A stretch of 64,000 nt of DNA from Siphlonurus alternatus. Taxonomy: Eukaryota > Arthropoda > Insecta > Ephemeroptera > Siphlonuridae. Each line of letters begins with the position of its first letter. Position 1 is the first letter of the stretch. Below the pieces are notes generated by a model, which was given only the letters and a program-made list of their open reading frames with translations, was not told the DNA's origin and ran no database searches. The stretch spans positions 18,846,299 through 18,910,298 of the forward strand of contig OX463788.1 in NCBI GenBank assembly GCA_949825025.1. The letters are read 5' to 3'. Below, in pieces: positions 35,446 to 47,400 of the stretch. A program made the translations under genes and the position numbers.

Positions 35446-36726
35446 ATAGCTGTAAAAACAAAAAAAGATTAGTAATACAATCATAGATTCGACAAACATC
35501 CGACTATATAAAATATATAATTCCCATATATTAACTAGATATAATATGATATAATTATATATTGCCACAAAAAAAAAGTTCATTTGCTAGAGCTCGTCAC
35601 TATAGCTGCATGCCATATATGTCTATATTATTTAACAACAAAATATTTAATTGTCGCTTAATTAAGATATATATAAGCATTAAAATTAATAAAATAATAA
35701 TCACTTTAGTTTTTTTCATTATTTATTTATTTATCAACATTCTTACTTATCATTTTATATATTCTACAGTATCACAGTGAATTTCACCATTTTTGCATTA
35801 ATAATTATTTGAAATGTAAAAGTAACAGAACAATAATTTTTCCATTCAAATTGATCAACTCTGAGATTCACCATTATAAAATATTACTCCCACAATATTT
35901 CAATGAATACTTTCGTTTTTAAGATTAAGTCTATAATGAAAATACAAGAAGAAATACATAAATTTTAAATACAGTTTAAGGTAATAGAAAGTATGCAGAG
36001 CAGCTGAGGTCCTCAACAACATAGATAATGGTATAAAATTTGTATTTTGTATATAGGGAAAAATGTCAGTAATATTTAAATTATTTTTAAAATATTTATA
36101 GGAATTTCAAATCTGCAAAATAAAAATAATTACATAAAAAAAAATCAGAAAAAATCACTTAAACGTTGTTAGACTCATATTTAATTTGTAAGAGCAGACA
36201 TTTATTTTGTCAAAGCTATAACCATAAATACTACTAACAACATTGAAGTATGTAACAAAAATCATCAGTCTTTTCATCTAATTAGAGTAGCTAGCTAGCC
36301 AAATTTGCACCATATTACCTCTTATATAATATAATAATCTATAACAAGAAAAAAAAAAAAAAAAAACACACTGTCAATATTGTTTTCTTTTTAATTTTAA
36401 CACCAGCATGGAACCACCGAAGAAGTACTGAAGAAATGAGATTATATTTTAACACTGAAATATATGCTCCAAGTACCTATATAGAATTACGGTAACATCC
36501 GAACTCTCTTTCTTTTTTGGCACAGATGGGGAAAATTTTGTCCTTCATGTTTTTAATAGACTGAGCTTAATAGAGATTTTGCTTTGACTATATTGAAGTA
36601 TCTATATATATATAGTTTTACTGGAATTGCATATTTACAAACACCATCATTATCTTCAATTTTTGATACCCCAACTGCCCCCATGTTGTTCACCTCTTTG
36701 AATTAAATAATTAATCCCCTTTCTTT
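35446..36726. other. AT-rich sequence, nothing recognised
   Basis: An A-rich tract lies at about 36351-36366. No gene or repeat family was recognised. Confidence 0.5.
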
Positions 36727-36851
36727 CCCAGCAAACACTGGGTGTCAAAAATTTGTTGGACCGACACTTAAGAGTGTTGGCACAGTATATACTGCCCCCA
36801 ACAGTCTTAGCATTGGTCCAACACTGGACCAACAAAGTTGTGTTAACTGGG
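36727..36851. mobile_element. Short MITE with CCCAG...CTGGG ends
   Basis: CCCAGCAAACAC...TTTGTTGGACC faces GGACCAACAAAGTTGTGTTAACTGGG. About 125 bp. Superfamily not assigned. Confidence 0.6.
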
Positions 36852-37317
36852 TTGTGCATACAGCCTTTTAAAATTATATATGTACAAGTGTTATATACAT
36901 GCAAGGATCAAGGATAATACATGTGAACATAATTCTATTGAATAGTATATTAATGAGACCTAGTTAAGAGGATTAAAAACTATAATATATACTGTATATA
37001 AATATCAGACTTGAAAGGTTTACAAAAAGATCTGAGATGATGAAGTGTTGAAAATTAAGAGGATGACTTTTTCATTAATATGAATCCATGATTTTTATAA
37101 AATCATAGACTATAACAACTTCTAAAGTAACTATCAAGGCATTTATTGGTGCTTTGTGTAAGGCAGCCAATTATTTAATAAAAAGCACCAATTTTTATTG
37201 AATATCATGAAGCTATTCAAATTTTGACCAGAATTTCAACAATTATCAAATCCAGAATGTTTACCGGTAAAGACTGACTTGCAAGCAGCTGTGTCAGTGT
37301 TTAATAATAGTAACATA

Positions 37318-37503
37318 CAGACGCGGATGCAGAGGGGCGGACAGCTCCCCTCCCCCCCTCCCAATTTTGGATTTTTTTGGATTTAACATTGGCAATAATA
37401 GGCATTTCCACCACTCTAATTGTTTTAACATTGGCCTTATGGAGACATCTCCCCCCCCCCCTTCCCCCTGAAATATTTAGTTCTGGATCCGCGCCTGGTC
37501 CTG
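37318..37503. mobile_element. hAT-type MITE with 8-bp TSD
   Basis: The octamer GTAACATA flanks it at 37310-37317 and 37504-37511. Ends read CAGACGCGGATGCAG and CTGGATCCGCGCCTGGTCCTG. An 8-bp duplication and CAG/CTG-like termini fit the hAT superfamily. The interior carries opposed poly-pyrimidine runs (CCCCTCCCCCCCTCCC, CCCCCCCCCCCTTCCCC). Solo matching termini occur near 28853, 40381 and 56222. Confidence 0.8.
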
Positions 37504-37654
37504 GTAACATACATATCTATAACCTTCCTAAAAATAGATTAGAATATATTGCAGATACAATTCCAATCATCAAAATCTTTTTAAAGTATTTCATACTTTA
37601 ATAACAGTGCAGTGTAAATATATTGCACAAGAAAATAATTATCATAATGTACAC

Positions 37655-37767
37655 TCGTCGCCTTGGAAAATTTCCGTTTGCGGCCTTGTTAATTACCATG
37701 CCCCATAAGAATAACACAGGGCATGATGATTAACAAGGCTGTAAGAGGGAAATTTTTCAAGGCGACA
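37655..37767. mobile_element. Palindromic MITE 'TCGCCTTGGAAAATTT'
   Basis: CGTCGCCTTGGAAAATTTCC faces GGGAAATTTTTCAAGGCGAC, with GCCTTGTTAATTACCATGCCC opposed by GGGCATGATGATTAACAAGGC inside. A diverged copy lies at 58598-58717. Confidence 0.75.
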
Positions 37768-39150
37768 ACTGCATATTGGCATAAATAGGTACATCCAAAA
37801 CAAAATTTCACATTTCACAAAAGGTTTGCTCACTGTTTTTGTGTAAACTTGAAGGAAAGGCAGTATTCAATTTTATTACAATGAATAAAAATAAAGCAAT
37901 TATAAGCACTGTAAAATTGGAATTCTGCACAATATTATAGGTGGAAAAATTTGCATAAAGCAACTTAATATTGCTAAGATGTTGAAAAACTATTTTTAAC
38001 AAAAATTTATACCCAAAATTGTCTGAAAAAAAAAAAAAAAAAAAAAAAAGGAAAGAAAGTGCTGAACAGAAAATATATTTGAACGTGTTCAATAAATTAC
38101 TAGACACTACTGCTCTGTCAAGTGTTTCATCAAAGTTGGTGAGAGACACTTCCTTGTAAGATGGGAAATTAAAATAACTACAGGCACTGCAAAGCAAGAA
38201 CCTCTCTGCATGAACCTTGTAATGTATGAAAACATTTACTACACATATAAATTAATTTAGGAGCAAATCTAAGGATTAGTGTCACCATGCAGCATTGGTG
38301 ACTTGCTAGTTTTTTTTTTTTGATGATAAACTGAAAATGTTTTTACAGCTTAAGAGAAATACCAAATTGTGGTTACAAAAATATTCTGCTATGTTAAATG
38401 CTCTACATATTAAAAAAAAAAAACTAGCAATAAAAATTAATACTACCTATTAATTAATTATCTATTATTAATTAATTACTATCTATTAATTTACTATCTA
38501 GTGAATATAGAGACAATAATTTAATAGAATTCTATTAAATTATTTAAATATAGAAAAGTATGTTTTAACAAATCATTTAAATACTGAATGTTAATTTCTA
38601 CTTAAATTACATATATTATATATATAGAATAACTGTCTGAATAACATTATAATTATGATGTTTTTTTCAATTTTGTGTAGTAAATAATTATGCTAATGAA
38701 ATGGTAACAAATAATGAGTTCTGCTACATACATATAATTTAAATAATGGTACTGGAAGCATGATGATTGAAATAAAATTGGAAAACAAACTATTTTAATA
38801 TTATCGCTAATAAGATTGTATTGATTGCCATAACCATTATATTGATTTTTGTTCTTGTATACAATAACACAAATATTACATAGTTAACATCACGTACAAA
38901 GGTTCACGCACGAGTCCAATCACAAAGAGAAGAGCACAGCACGTCTTCTGGACGTTACATTTAGGCTGCTTTCACAATAATACTTAATTACATTCATGAA
39001 ATGAGAATTGTTGAGGTTATAAATATCTTTGTGCAATATAACATAACTGATACTGTTCTATATGCTAGGTACTTGGATACAAGAGAAAAATAAAACATAA
39101 TTTAACATATACAGTACTTCAAAAATGAAGCTAAACTTTAAAGTAACTTT
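37768..39150. other. AT-rich sequence, nothing firmly recognised
   Basis: Includes a long A tract (38027-38049), T on the minus strand. A 129-aa minus-strand frame at 37808-38197 is not like any family known to me and is interrupted by the encoded poly-Phe. Not called a gene. Confidence 0.4.
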
Positions 39151-39597
39151 AAAATTCGTGGACAATCTGGTGTGGCAAGACTTATCCCTCCCAAAGTACG
39201 GACGTCACTTTACCAAAACGGCTTTGTATACCGTTGCACCACTCAATGGAATAACTTACCTGCCGATGTTAAATTACAGCCACCTTATCTTCTTTCTCTT
39301 TATGTTTAAAGAGACATCTAATGAACATTTAATAATATTTTGTTTGACTAGGCCTCATGGGTCAATTAATATTGTGTATATTATGGATCAATGCCATTTT
39401 TGTGTCATGGTGCCACTTTGGTGCTACAGTATTGGTCCTCACCCTAAAAATTTTCAAAAATGAGCTATATTTGTCAATTTTAATTTTCTTTTCTTTGTTG
39501 TTTTATTATTCTTTTAATTTTGTTGTAAAATATAAACATGTATTTATGTATAAATTGACATGGGTGAAATAAAATAAAAATAAAATAAATAAAGTTA
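39151..39597 (+). mobile_element. LINE 3' fragment (C-terminus of reverse transcriptase ORF plus 3' UTR)
   Basis: In the frame beginning at about 39154 the sequence reads IRGQSGVARLIPP, then KVRTSLYQNGFVYRCTTQWN, then NLPADVKLQ and a stop about ten codons later. The R-T-S-xx-Q-xx-F-x-Y-R ... W-N-x-L-P pattern is the usual C-terminal signature of CR1/L2/Jockey-type LINE reverse transcriptases. A 3' UTR follows, ending in an AAATAAAAT-rich tail by 39597. Heavily 5'-truncated, so non-functional. It lies downstream of the methyltransferase gene, opposite strand. Confidence 0.65.
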
Positions 39598-42017
39598 TAT
39601 TTAATACACAATATATAGGTCAGTAGAAATACTGTTTCATGTCCCTCCTAACAACCTTAATTTTGAGGTGACTTGAAAAATTATTTAGGTACTCTACTAT
39701 CATGCAGGATTTGTGGTTGATAATGCAACAAGTGAACACTCACAAAATAGTAGAATAAGAAGAGTACACTTGATACTTTAACCAACAGCCCTTTCAAATT
39801 TAAAATTAGCAAAAAGAGCACTGCAATAATAAAATTAAAAACCATAATTGTTGATTCCAATTTTGACCTGAACATATGTTTGTCTTGTACAACCAAAAAG
39901 AAGTTCCAAAATAAAAAATAAATATTTAATGCCAAAAGGAAACAATATGAATGCATAAATATACATAAATAGATTGCAATCTATCATCATTATGGTTACT
40001 TATATTTAATTAAAAAGTTATTACAGCATAATGGTATTGGGATAAAAAAAAAATCATAGCTAAAAATGTGTTATAACGTTATAACCTCTTCACAAAGCAA
40101 TTAATTTTGCAGAATATCTAATGCAAAGGAGTACGATGTAACTGCTATCACTCACACACTTTGTTGAATAATAAAGCTTTACTTTTTTTAAGCCTGTATT
40201 ACAAGATATCATTTTGCATGCAAGAACATTATTTTATTAATTCACACAAACAAATAGAGTTGAGGTTTCTTTGTAAGGAAATTTGTATGCAATAATTAGA
40301 AAAATTGTAATGTTTAATCAGATGTTAGTGTGAAGAATATTCACAGAGGACTTTTATTTACTGATTAAAGCCTAACTACAGGCACGGATCCAAAACAAAA
40401 TTTTGCTGGAAGTGGGGAGAAGAACTGGCCCTAGAATAAATAAGGCCAATGAAAAAAAAAAAAAAAAATCATGGATCCATGGATGGATACAAAATTTCAA
40501 GTGAATTTTTGAAATGAGACTGAAAAATTACCTGTTATACAAACATAAAAGTAGTCAAGTAATGAGTGATATCATTATATAAAAGAGTATCTAACATTTG
40601 ATGTTATTTTACAATGGACACCTCGGAATTAAAGTGCAGTACATATTGCAATTAAGCTTACAAGAATTCAAGTTTTGATGCTTTGTGCTTCATTCTGATT
40701 ATTTTATTTTATTTTTTTTTTATGTTTTATTGTTTGGTGTGTCTTGACTTTTAACCATGCATGTGTATACACATAGCTGGAATTAGACAGATATATACTA
40801 GAAATTTAATGAAACTAGATAGAAAATTTAAAAGGTACGATATTATAATATGTGTACAAAACACCATGAATTGTGTATTACAGGTATTGTTTGGGAAATT
40901 CTTAATCTAATAATATAGCACTGGAAATCAATTTTGAAATTTTCAATACCAGAAGAATCAGTTAGTTTACTTTAAGTTACGATTTAGTCAAATACTTAGT
41001 TTCACAAATGTCAGTCTAAAAATTAGTCTGAAAGTTTTAGGAGAAAAAGTACTGTTGATCTAATTATAAGTAATTCTAAATGTTTATTTGCTTCTAATTT
41101 TTATTTTTGTCATTCCTCAAGATTTTTGCTAAAATACTTTGATCAAATATTAATCACATCTGATATATAGCATTTTCTCTGCAATGGTACACATAGTTAA
41201 AATTTAAGTAATATGTGTATCCTTGCTGTATTGATTTTAACAAATTTTGATGTTATTTAAATGTTTTCTTTCTTATCATTCTAATAACAGAGTTTCTGTT
41301 AAATAAACACAGACTAAAAATGTGCAATATATACCATACATTGATCAAATATCAAGATTCAATAACTTCTGTTACTTAATTATTCTAATTTTGAAAATTT
41401 ATGTAAATAACCAATGAAAATTATTGAGGCAATTAAATGTGGTAGCCTTGATCAGATCACGTAGTATACTATCAGAACCAAAAAGGTGTGCCCCTGAATA
41501 GCATACAAGTTCCATAAGGAGAGGGACACAACTTTTTGGTTCTGATAGTAGTATATGAATGTTTAATTCAAGTGGTAGTATAATTCACATGCATTTAAAA
41601 TAGACATTTTTAATTCTTACAAGTAGCTATTTTTTTTCTTTCTTTTTTAACAGACCAAACAACGTAGACTTTAACTTCAAAAATATCATTACTATAATAC
41701 CGTAGTAAGCTATATTTATAGAACTGAGTCACTCAGCGACAACAAGGAATAAAAGCAATTTGCTCCACAATTTGATGATATTGCTGTATATTGATGGAAC
41801 TGTCTTATTTATGACCAATTCGTCTTGAAGAAATAAAATAAATATTATTATTAGTGTCAACAAACTTAAAAAAAAAAAATGAAATTATTAGTTGCATCTA
41901 CTTTAAAAATATATAACAGCTATCATACGCTTTTAACTCTACAGCTCAACTAGATGCCCTAACTAATGTAATAATAAATAATATAATTATTTAATTTAAT
42001 TTAATAAAATAATTTAT
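39598..42017. other. AT-rich sequence with a small hairpin
   Basis: A solo hAT-like terminus CAGGCACGGATCC is at about 40381. At 41464-41555 an imperfect hairpin pairs TATACTATCAGAACCAAAAAG with CTTTTTGGTTCTGATAGTAG. Otherwise no gene or repeat was recognised. Confidence 0.5.
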
Positions 42018-42021
42018 TTAA

Positions 42022-42656
42022 CCCTTGGACACTTTCATGGGTCATATTGACCAAGAGCACATTTTAAATTGGGAAAACTAGTATATATATATAAAAAAAA
42101 AAAAAATACTAAAAAATTCATACATATATTCATTAAAAGACTAAAATACTGTTGGACAGGTGAAAGAATATTTGAATGGTGTGGACTGTGCACCTTTTTT
42201 CACATAGACTACACAATATTACGTTCGTTGGGTCAAATATGACCCCCATAAGAATAACATAGATCTGTGCTTGCATGTAAACTGAGGTAAATTGATTTCC
42301 GCCTTCCCATGAGCCAACTAATGAACCAAATGGCACCAAATATTTTGTGTGACTAGTTGGCTTGATCTGTAACATCACAGTGTGAGTAATACACTCATTT
42401 TTAGAAAAAAATGGGTCAACTTTGTCATGTAAGCGTGATCCATCTTTGTGAAAATGAGTGTATTGACAGCACAGATGTCAATGTGACGACACAGATGAAA
42501 CAAGGTGGCCACACAAAAAAATTGGTACAACTTGGTTCATTAGGTGGCTTATGGGAAAGAGGAAAACTGACCTCAGTTTGCATGTTATTCCTATGGGGAT
42601 CATATTGACCCAATAAATGTAATAGAGTGTAGTTGGGTTAGGAAAGTGTCCAAGGG
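42022..42656. mobile_element. TTAA-flanked, piggyBac-like non-autonomous element
   Basis: TTAA|CCCTTGGACACTTTC at the left (TTAA 42018-42021) and GAAAGTGTCCAAGGG|TTAA at the right (42657-42660). The TTAA target plus CCC...GGG ends fit the piggyBac superfamily. The 635-bp body is itself largely palindromic (CATGTAAACTGAGGTAAA against GACCTCAGTTTGCATG). No transposase. Confidence 0.9.
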
Positions 42657-42660
42657 TTAA

Positions 42661-43296
42661 TAATAATATTTTAGTGCTTCATTGCAGCTTTCCAAACATT
42701 TTTTGCCTAAAAACAAGGCAAAGGCGTTGTCCCTTCCAGAGGGAAACATACATGAAAGATTCAAATAAATACTTTTTTCTTCTAGAGTACTAAATGTCCC
42801 TACATTCTTTTTGGATCTCTTACTTCTCATGAAATGCAGATCAAAATCAACTTACAGTTCAATGAGACTGAGTTCAATCATGGAATTGTAGATTTTTTTC
42901 TTCTTTCTCTTCTTTTTGTTTCATGTCTTATTTAAAACTTGTTAAGCATTTGTTCTTATGAAAACACTTTTTTACCTCTTATACAACATTAAAATATTGT
43001 TCATAGTAATGTTGGTAGGAGGAGAAGGGGGAAGGGGGGGGGGAGGGAGGAAGGTAGGGGGCATTTATTAAGCTTATTGTTTTAACATAAATAACTCCAT
43101 GAAAACAAAAATTATTAATCTAAACTTACTTTTTGTAATAACCGAATAAATTTTAACTGTAACAAAATTGACAGCCTAACATAATATAGCAGTTACTTGG
43201 TCAGGAGTCAGCACATTATATTTTTCTATCGAAATTTTTTATTTGCTTTTTAAAAAAATGGTAATTTCTTTTGCATGCAAAAATGGTTAAGTACGT
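42661..43296. other. AT-rich sequence with a G-rich patch
   Basis: 43018-43060 is strongly G-rich on the plus strand, with GGGGGGGGGGAGGG flanked by further G runs, so it could fold as a G-quadruplex. Nothing else was recognised. Confidence 0.5.
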
Positions 43297-43624
43297 ATGG
43301 AGTATTGACCTCATTTTTTTTATTGCAGAAATGGATAGAGGGTGCAAAGTTATGCTACCCTGATTTTTTTCAGATTTTTTTAGAGCCCGGGAACTATTTT
43401 TAAAAATATATTGAAAGTTCTTTTAGTGACGTCACGAGACGCCGCTCTTTAAGAAAAAGATGAAAAAGATAGGACTTGACGCCGCGTGACGTCACAAATA
43501 GGACTTTCAATAATTTTTTAAAAATACCTTCCGGGCTCTAAAAAATCTGAAAAAAATCAGGGTAGCATAACTTTTCACCCTCTATCCATTTCTGCAATAA
43601 AAAAAATTGAGGACAATACTCCAT
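43297..43624. mobile_element. Foldback element (family Q), 328 bp
   Basis: ATGGAGTATTGACCTCATTT faces TTGAGGACAATACTCCAT. Inside, AAATGGATAGAGGGTGCAAAG and AGAGCCCGGGAAC are opposed by their inverses. The centre carries GTGACGTCACGAGACGCCGC. The copy at 59343-59660 is nested in another palindrome. Lies just beyond the 3' end of the methyltransferase gene. Confidence 0.85.
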
Positions 43625-43818
43625 TGTAATTAGCTATTGTAATTTTAATTCAATAAGTTAAATTTGAGTTTTTACTCAAGACAAGCCCAACAATATGATA
43701 AAAAAAATTGTATTAACTAATGTAATTTATATCTTCTACTTCTTCTTTTCTTATGCCCATGTATGTTGGCTATTAAGCCATTTTACTTCTAGTAAGCCAA
43801 TAAAGAAGATAGTCCTTC

Positions 43819-43824
43819 TTTATT
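43819..43824 (-). terminator. Candidate polyadenylation signal AATAAA
   Basis: AATAAA on the minus strand, about 265 nt past the stop codon of the methyltransferase gene. A plausible cleavage signal, but the region is AT-rich and such hexamers arise by chance. Confidence 0.35.
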
Positions 43825-44088
43825 TATATGATAATTTATATGATAATGTAACAAATTCTTTTGTGGAATTCAACTAATATTTATGTTTTCATAAAATAAT
43901 TAGTTATTTAATAATTTAACAAAGAATGAGTTATAAGTAATTAGAAGTAATCAGCAATTAAAAATACCCCAAACTTATGATAGGATTGATGATAGTAAAG
44001 ATACTAGAGTAAGGGTATGGAAAGTGTAAGGGTATGGAAAGTGTGAGAGTTTGTGTAGGAATAAGTGGTTGGGTTTCGCTCTCACGCA

Positions 44089-44238
44089 CTACCTCAGCTC
44101 TTTCTTGACAAAGATGTAGTCATTGGCCAACCAATTGGGGTGAGTGACCTCACTGTCGACTCGGTACCCCTGATTTTCCATGAAGGAGCGTAGAGCTTCC
44201 TTGCCATCTTTACCATGGATGAACTCCACAGACAGAGT
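44089..44238 (-). CDS. Exon 5 (last coding exon) of the FkbM-type gene
   Basis: Acceptor GTTACAG|ACTCTG at 44238, stop TAG at 44091-44089. Encodes residues 271-319: TLSVEFIHGKDGKEALRSFM, then ENQGYRVDSEVTHPNWLAND and YIFVKKELR. The V-E-x-x-H strand and the N-W-L-A-N-D-x-I-F-V-K-K ending are the usual C-terminal signature of this group, so the protein end is complete. Confidence 0.9.
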   Translation of the reverse strand, partial: TLSVEFIHGKDGKEALRSFMENQGYRVDSEVTHPNWLANDYIFVKKELR

Positions 44239-44380
44239 CTGTAACATACATCAAACCACACTACTACACAATATCATGCTACAATTTCTGGAATTTGTAT
44301 TATATTAATGTATTATTATTATATTCCTATATAAGGAATTTTACTACTACAACACTGCTGTATTGATTGAAATAAAACAG

Positions 44381-44426
<46 letters not shown>

Positions 44427-47400
44427 AAGTCAAATAAGAGTTTTACACTTAAAAAAAAGATAGAATTTACCAAAAATAAACATTACAGCCAGAGATAATG
44501 TACAATTGACTCAACGGTAAAGATTGGATTACACTGCTCATTTTTTTTATCACCAATCTAAAAAGTAAAAAGTAACTTCTACTCCCATCCGTAATTTCGT
44601 TCTTTGTCCGATGCCTACCATAATCATTTGCAATAATGAGCTGCATTGTATCTGCTATATCAGGTGCAATTATAAGCGCTCTGCAAATTGCTAAACATAA
44701 AGCTCATTATTGCACTCCTATAAATCAGACAGACAGTTATTGCATACGATCGTGGTAAGGCAGATAGCTCATTATTCCAGACAAGTGACGATTTATCTGA
44801 AATCAATTACAAAAAAAGGTGACTTTTTTAAATTGGAAAAACAATTTTTTTTTGTCTGCCACAAAAGTAATTGTAAGTTATAAGATAAAAAATTTCATCC
44901 ATTATGACAGAATCCTAAAGTAATATTTCATTTTTAGACATAAAGAAGTAGAAGAAGAGAAAGAAGCAGTTTATGATGCAAAAATGATATTGATTCAATG
45001 TTATTACTATTTTTTTGGTTTCAACTTCATTTTAAATTAAAATGCCGCTAACCTTGATGTCTAGATTACTGAAGGGAATTGTGCGTAGAACGTCAAGCTC
45101 GTGGCCTTCCACGTCCAAGCTAAAGTAGTCAACGGTGGTGCGATTCAAAGCAAGCAGCAGTGACCACAAAGGCAGGCACTGCACGTCCACAAAACCAGCT
45201 CGAGGAGTGCCGGGCAGCAATGTTTCACTGATGCGGCCCTGGTTTTGCTTCTGCTCAAACGAGACCTGCACACAAACAAATGAACCCCTTTATTAACTTT
45301 ATTTGGACCTTTATGATATAAAACAGACAAATGGTTTCCATTAATGTCCTTTCCTCCCCTCCCTTCCCACTTTTCTTTTCATAAATTTTTAATTAATCTC
45401 ATGTAAATACCATATTGATATTGCAAACTGATATGAAAAATTATAAAAATAACTAAAAAAAAAAAAATCAAGTATCAGTCAAGAAGTGTTCTAATTAAAT
45501 TTAGTGTACTGTTGGAACATTGGTAATGGTGTGAGCGATTCAGCAAGCGTTAAGTAATTATTTAAGAAGCGTTTTTCTTACACCTGTTACCTGGGATAAA
45601 AATCGCTTTTTAAGAAAACGCTTCTTAAAACGCTCCTTAACGCTTGCTGAATTGCTCCCAGTGTATCTTATCTTCTGTACTGAATGCATGGCTCATGACT
45701 GGAGGTTTTCCAAAAAAAAAAAAAAAAAAAAACATAACATAACATGACATAACACAGTAGTTTGCCAAAATTGGTTGCCAGAACACAAATATTTATTTTG
45801 CTGCAATTACAATTATAATTTAAAAATAAAAGTCAATTAAAAATAGTGGATAGTGGAGCATTAAAAAAAAGTGTGCCAAATCTCATTGAAAGTGAAAGTT
45901 CACTTTACTAGTTAACTGCCGAAGGTTGAATATTTTTTTATTTTTTTACTTTTTATTTTTATTTTGTGGTGGTCTTTATGGGCAAGTTATTATTACCACT
46001 GACAGTGTAAAATATCAATCAATATAGATCAATATAAATTTTAAACATTCCAATAGAAGCAAATTTTATTTTATTTATTTGAACCTTTTCGATTGTACAA
46101 GACAACATATGTTCATATTAAACTTAATATTAACAAAAATACATAACAATAACATCCAAACACAATACATACATGACTTTTATCTAAAACAAAGGAAAAA
46201 AAAAAAAAAAAAAGAAGCATCAACACTCAAATGAATCATAATATTATTAAAAAAAAAAAAAAATAATGAAGCTATCATAATGTAAGGATACAACACTCTC
46301 AGGCAATTTATTGCTTTCAAATGCTTTAATTAAATAGAACTCTTTACTTATAAGGACATTTTTTTAGCTTTTTACGGAACATTTACAGTCATTTATATCT
46401 TTTAAGCATTTCGGCAGGAATTCATATATTTTGACCATTTGATACATGACACAGGATTTATATAAATTAGAATTCAACTTGTCTGTAACAACATTGGACT
46501 TATTTCTGGTATTGTAGTGATGAAAATTATCATTCTGCAAATATAGATTGGGGTGGGATTTTTTAAATGAAGCACAGTTTAAGATGTAAATAGACGGGAC
46601 AGTGAACATATTAAGTTTTCTAAAATGAGATACACATAACTGTCCCCTCGGCCGCTTTAATATAGTACGGAGAGCAATTTTCTGCAAAACAAAGCATCTA
46701 TTTAGTAGAGCTGCCTTACTTCCCCAGTGTATAATACCATAAATCAAATGGGAATAAATATATAGTTAAAAGAGTTTCAACTGAAACATGGTTTCTGATA
46801 GTATACATCATAAAATTTGCTGAATTAATATTTTTGCAAACTGAGTTTACATGCACACTCCAATCCAAACACTCGTTAACATGCAGACCAAGAAATTTAA
46901 CAGATTCAGCTCTCTTAATGGTTTCATGTTTCATTACAAATTTGCAATAAATAACTATGATTTGGAATTTGACGAGGGGAGTGAAACTGTATAAACTCCG
47001 TCTAGTCCAGGATAGACTTGAAAAATTATATTGGGAGGGTCGGCAAAATTAGTTGCTAACGGAAACTTCGCCCATATGTTCCTATGACCTATATGAACCC
47101 ACAGTAAAAAGTCCCGTCAAGTCCCCCCTGGCCTTCATGGTCAAACCCGGGTTTGTCCCGGATTTCAAAAAACATTTTTTATCTCGACAACTACTTATCG
47201 CACACCAAAGCAAAAGGTATCAAAGCAAAGCTTATTAACTACACAACAAGGAAAAAAATACCTCAACTATACTAATTGATTTTATTATGCAAATAATTAG
47301 CAATTAGTGAGTTTATATCCACCATTAATGATTTTGAAAGTAAACTACGCCGAAAATATGCAAGATATCAATTTTGAGTTTATTACCAATAATTTGGTTT

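Noticed and set aside
37808..38197. 129-aa minus-strand frame
   Set aside because: Contains a poly-Phe stretch from a homopolymer and no recognisable domain.
39681..39956. 91-aa hydrophobic minus-strand frame
   Set aside because: AT-rich sequence yields Phe/Leu/Ile-rich chance frames; no start context, homology or exon borders.
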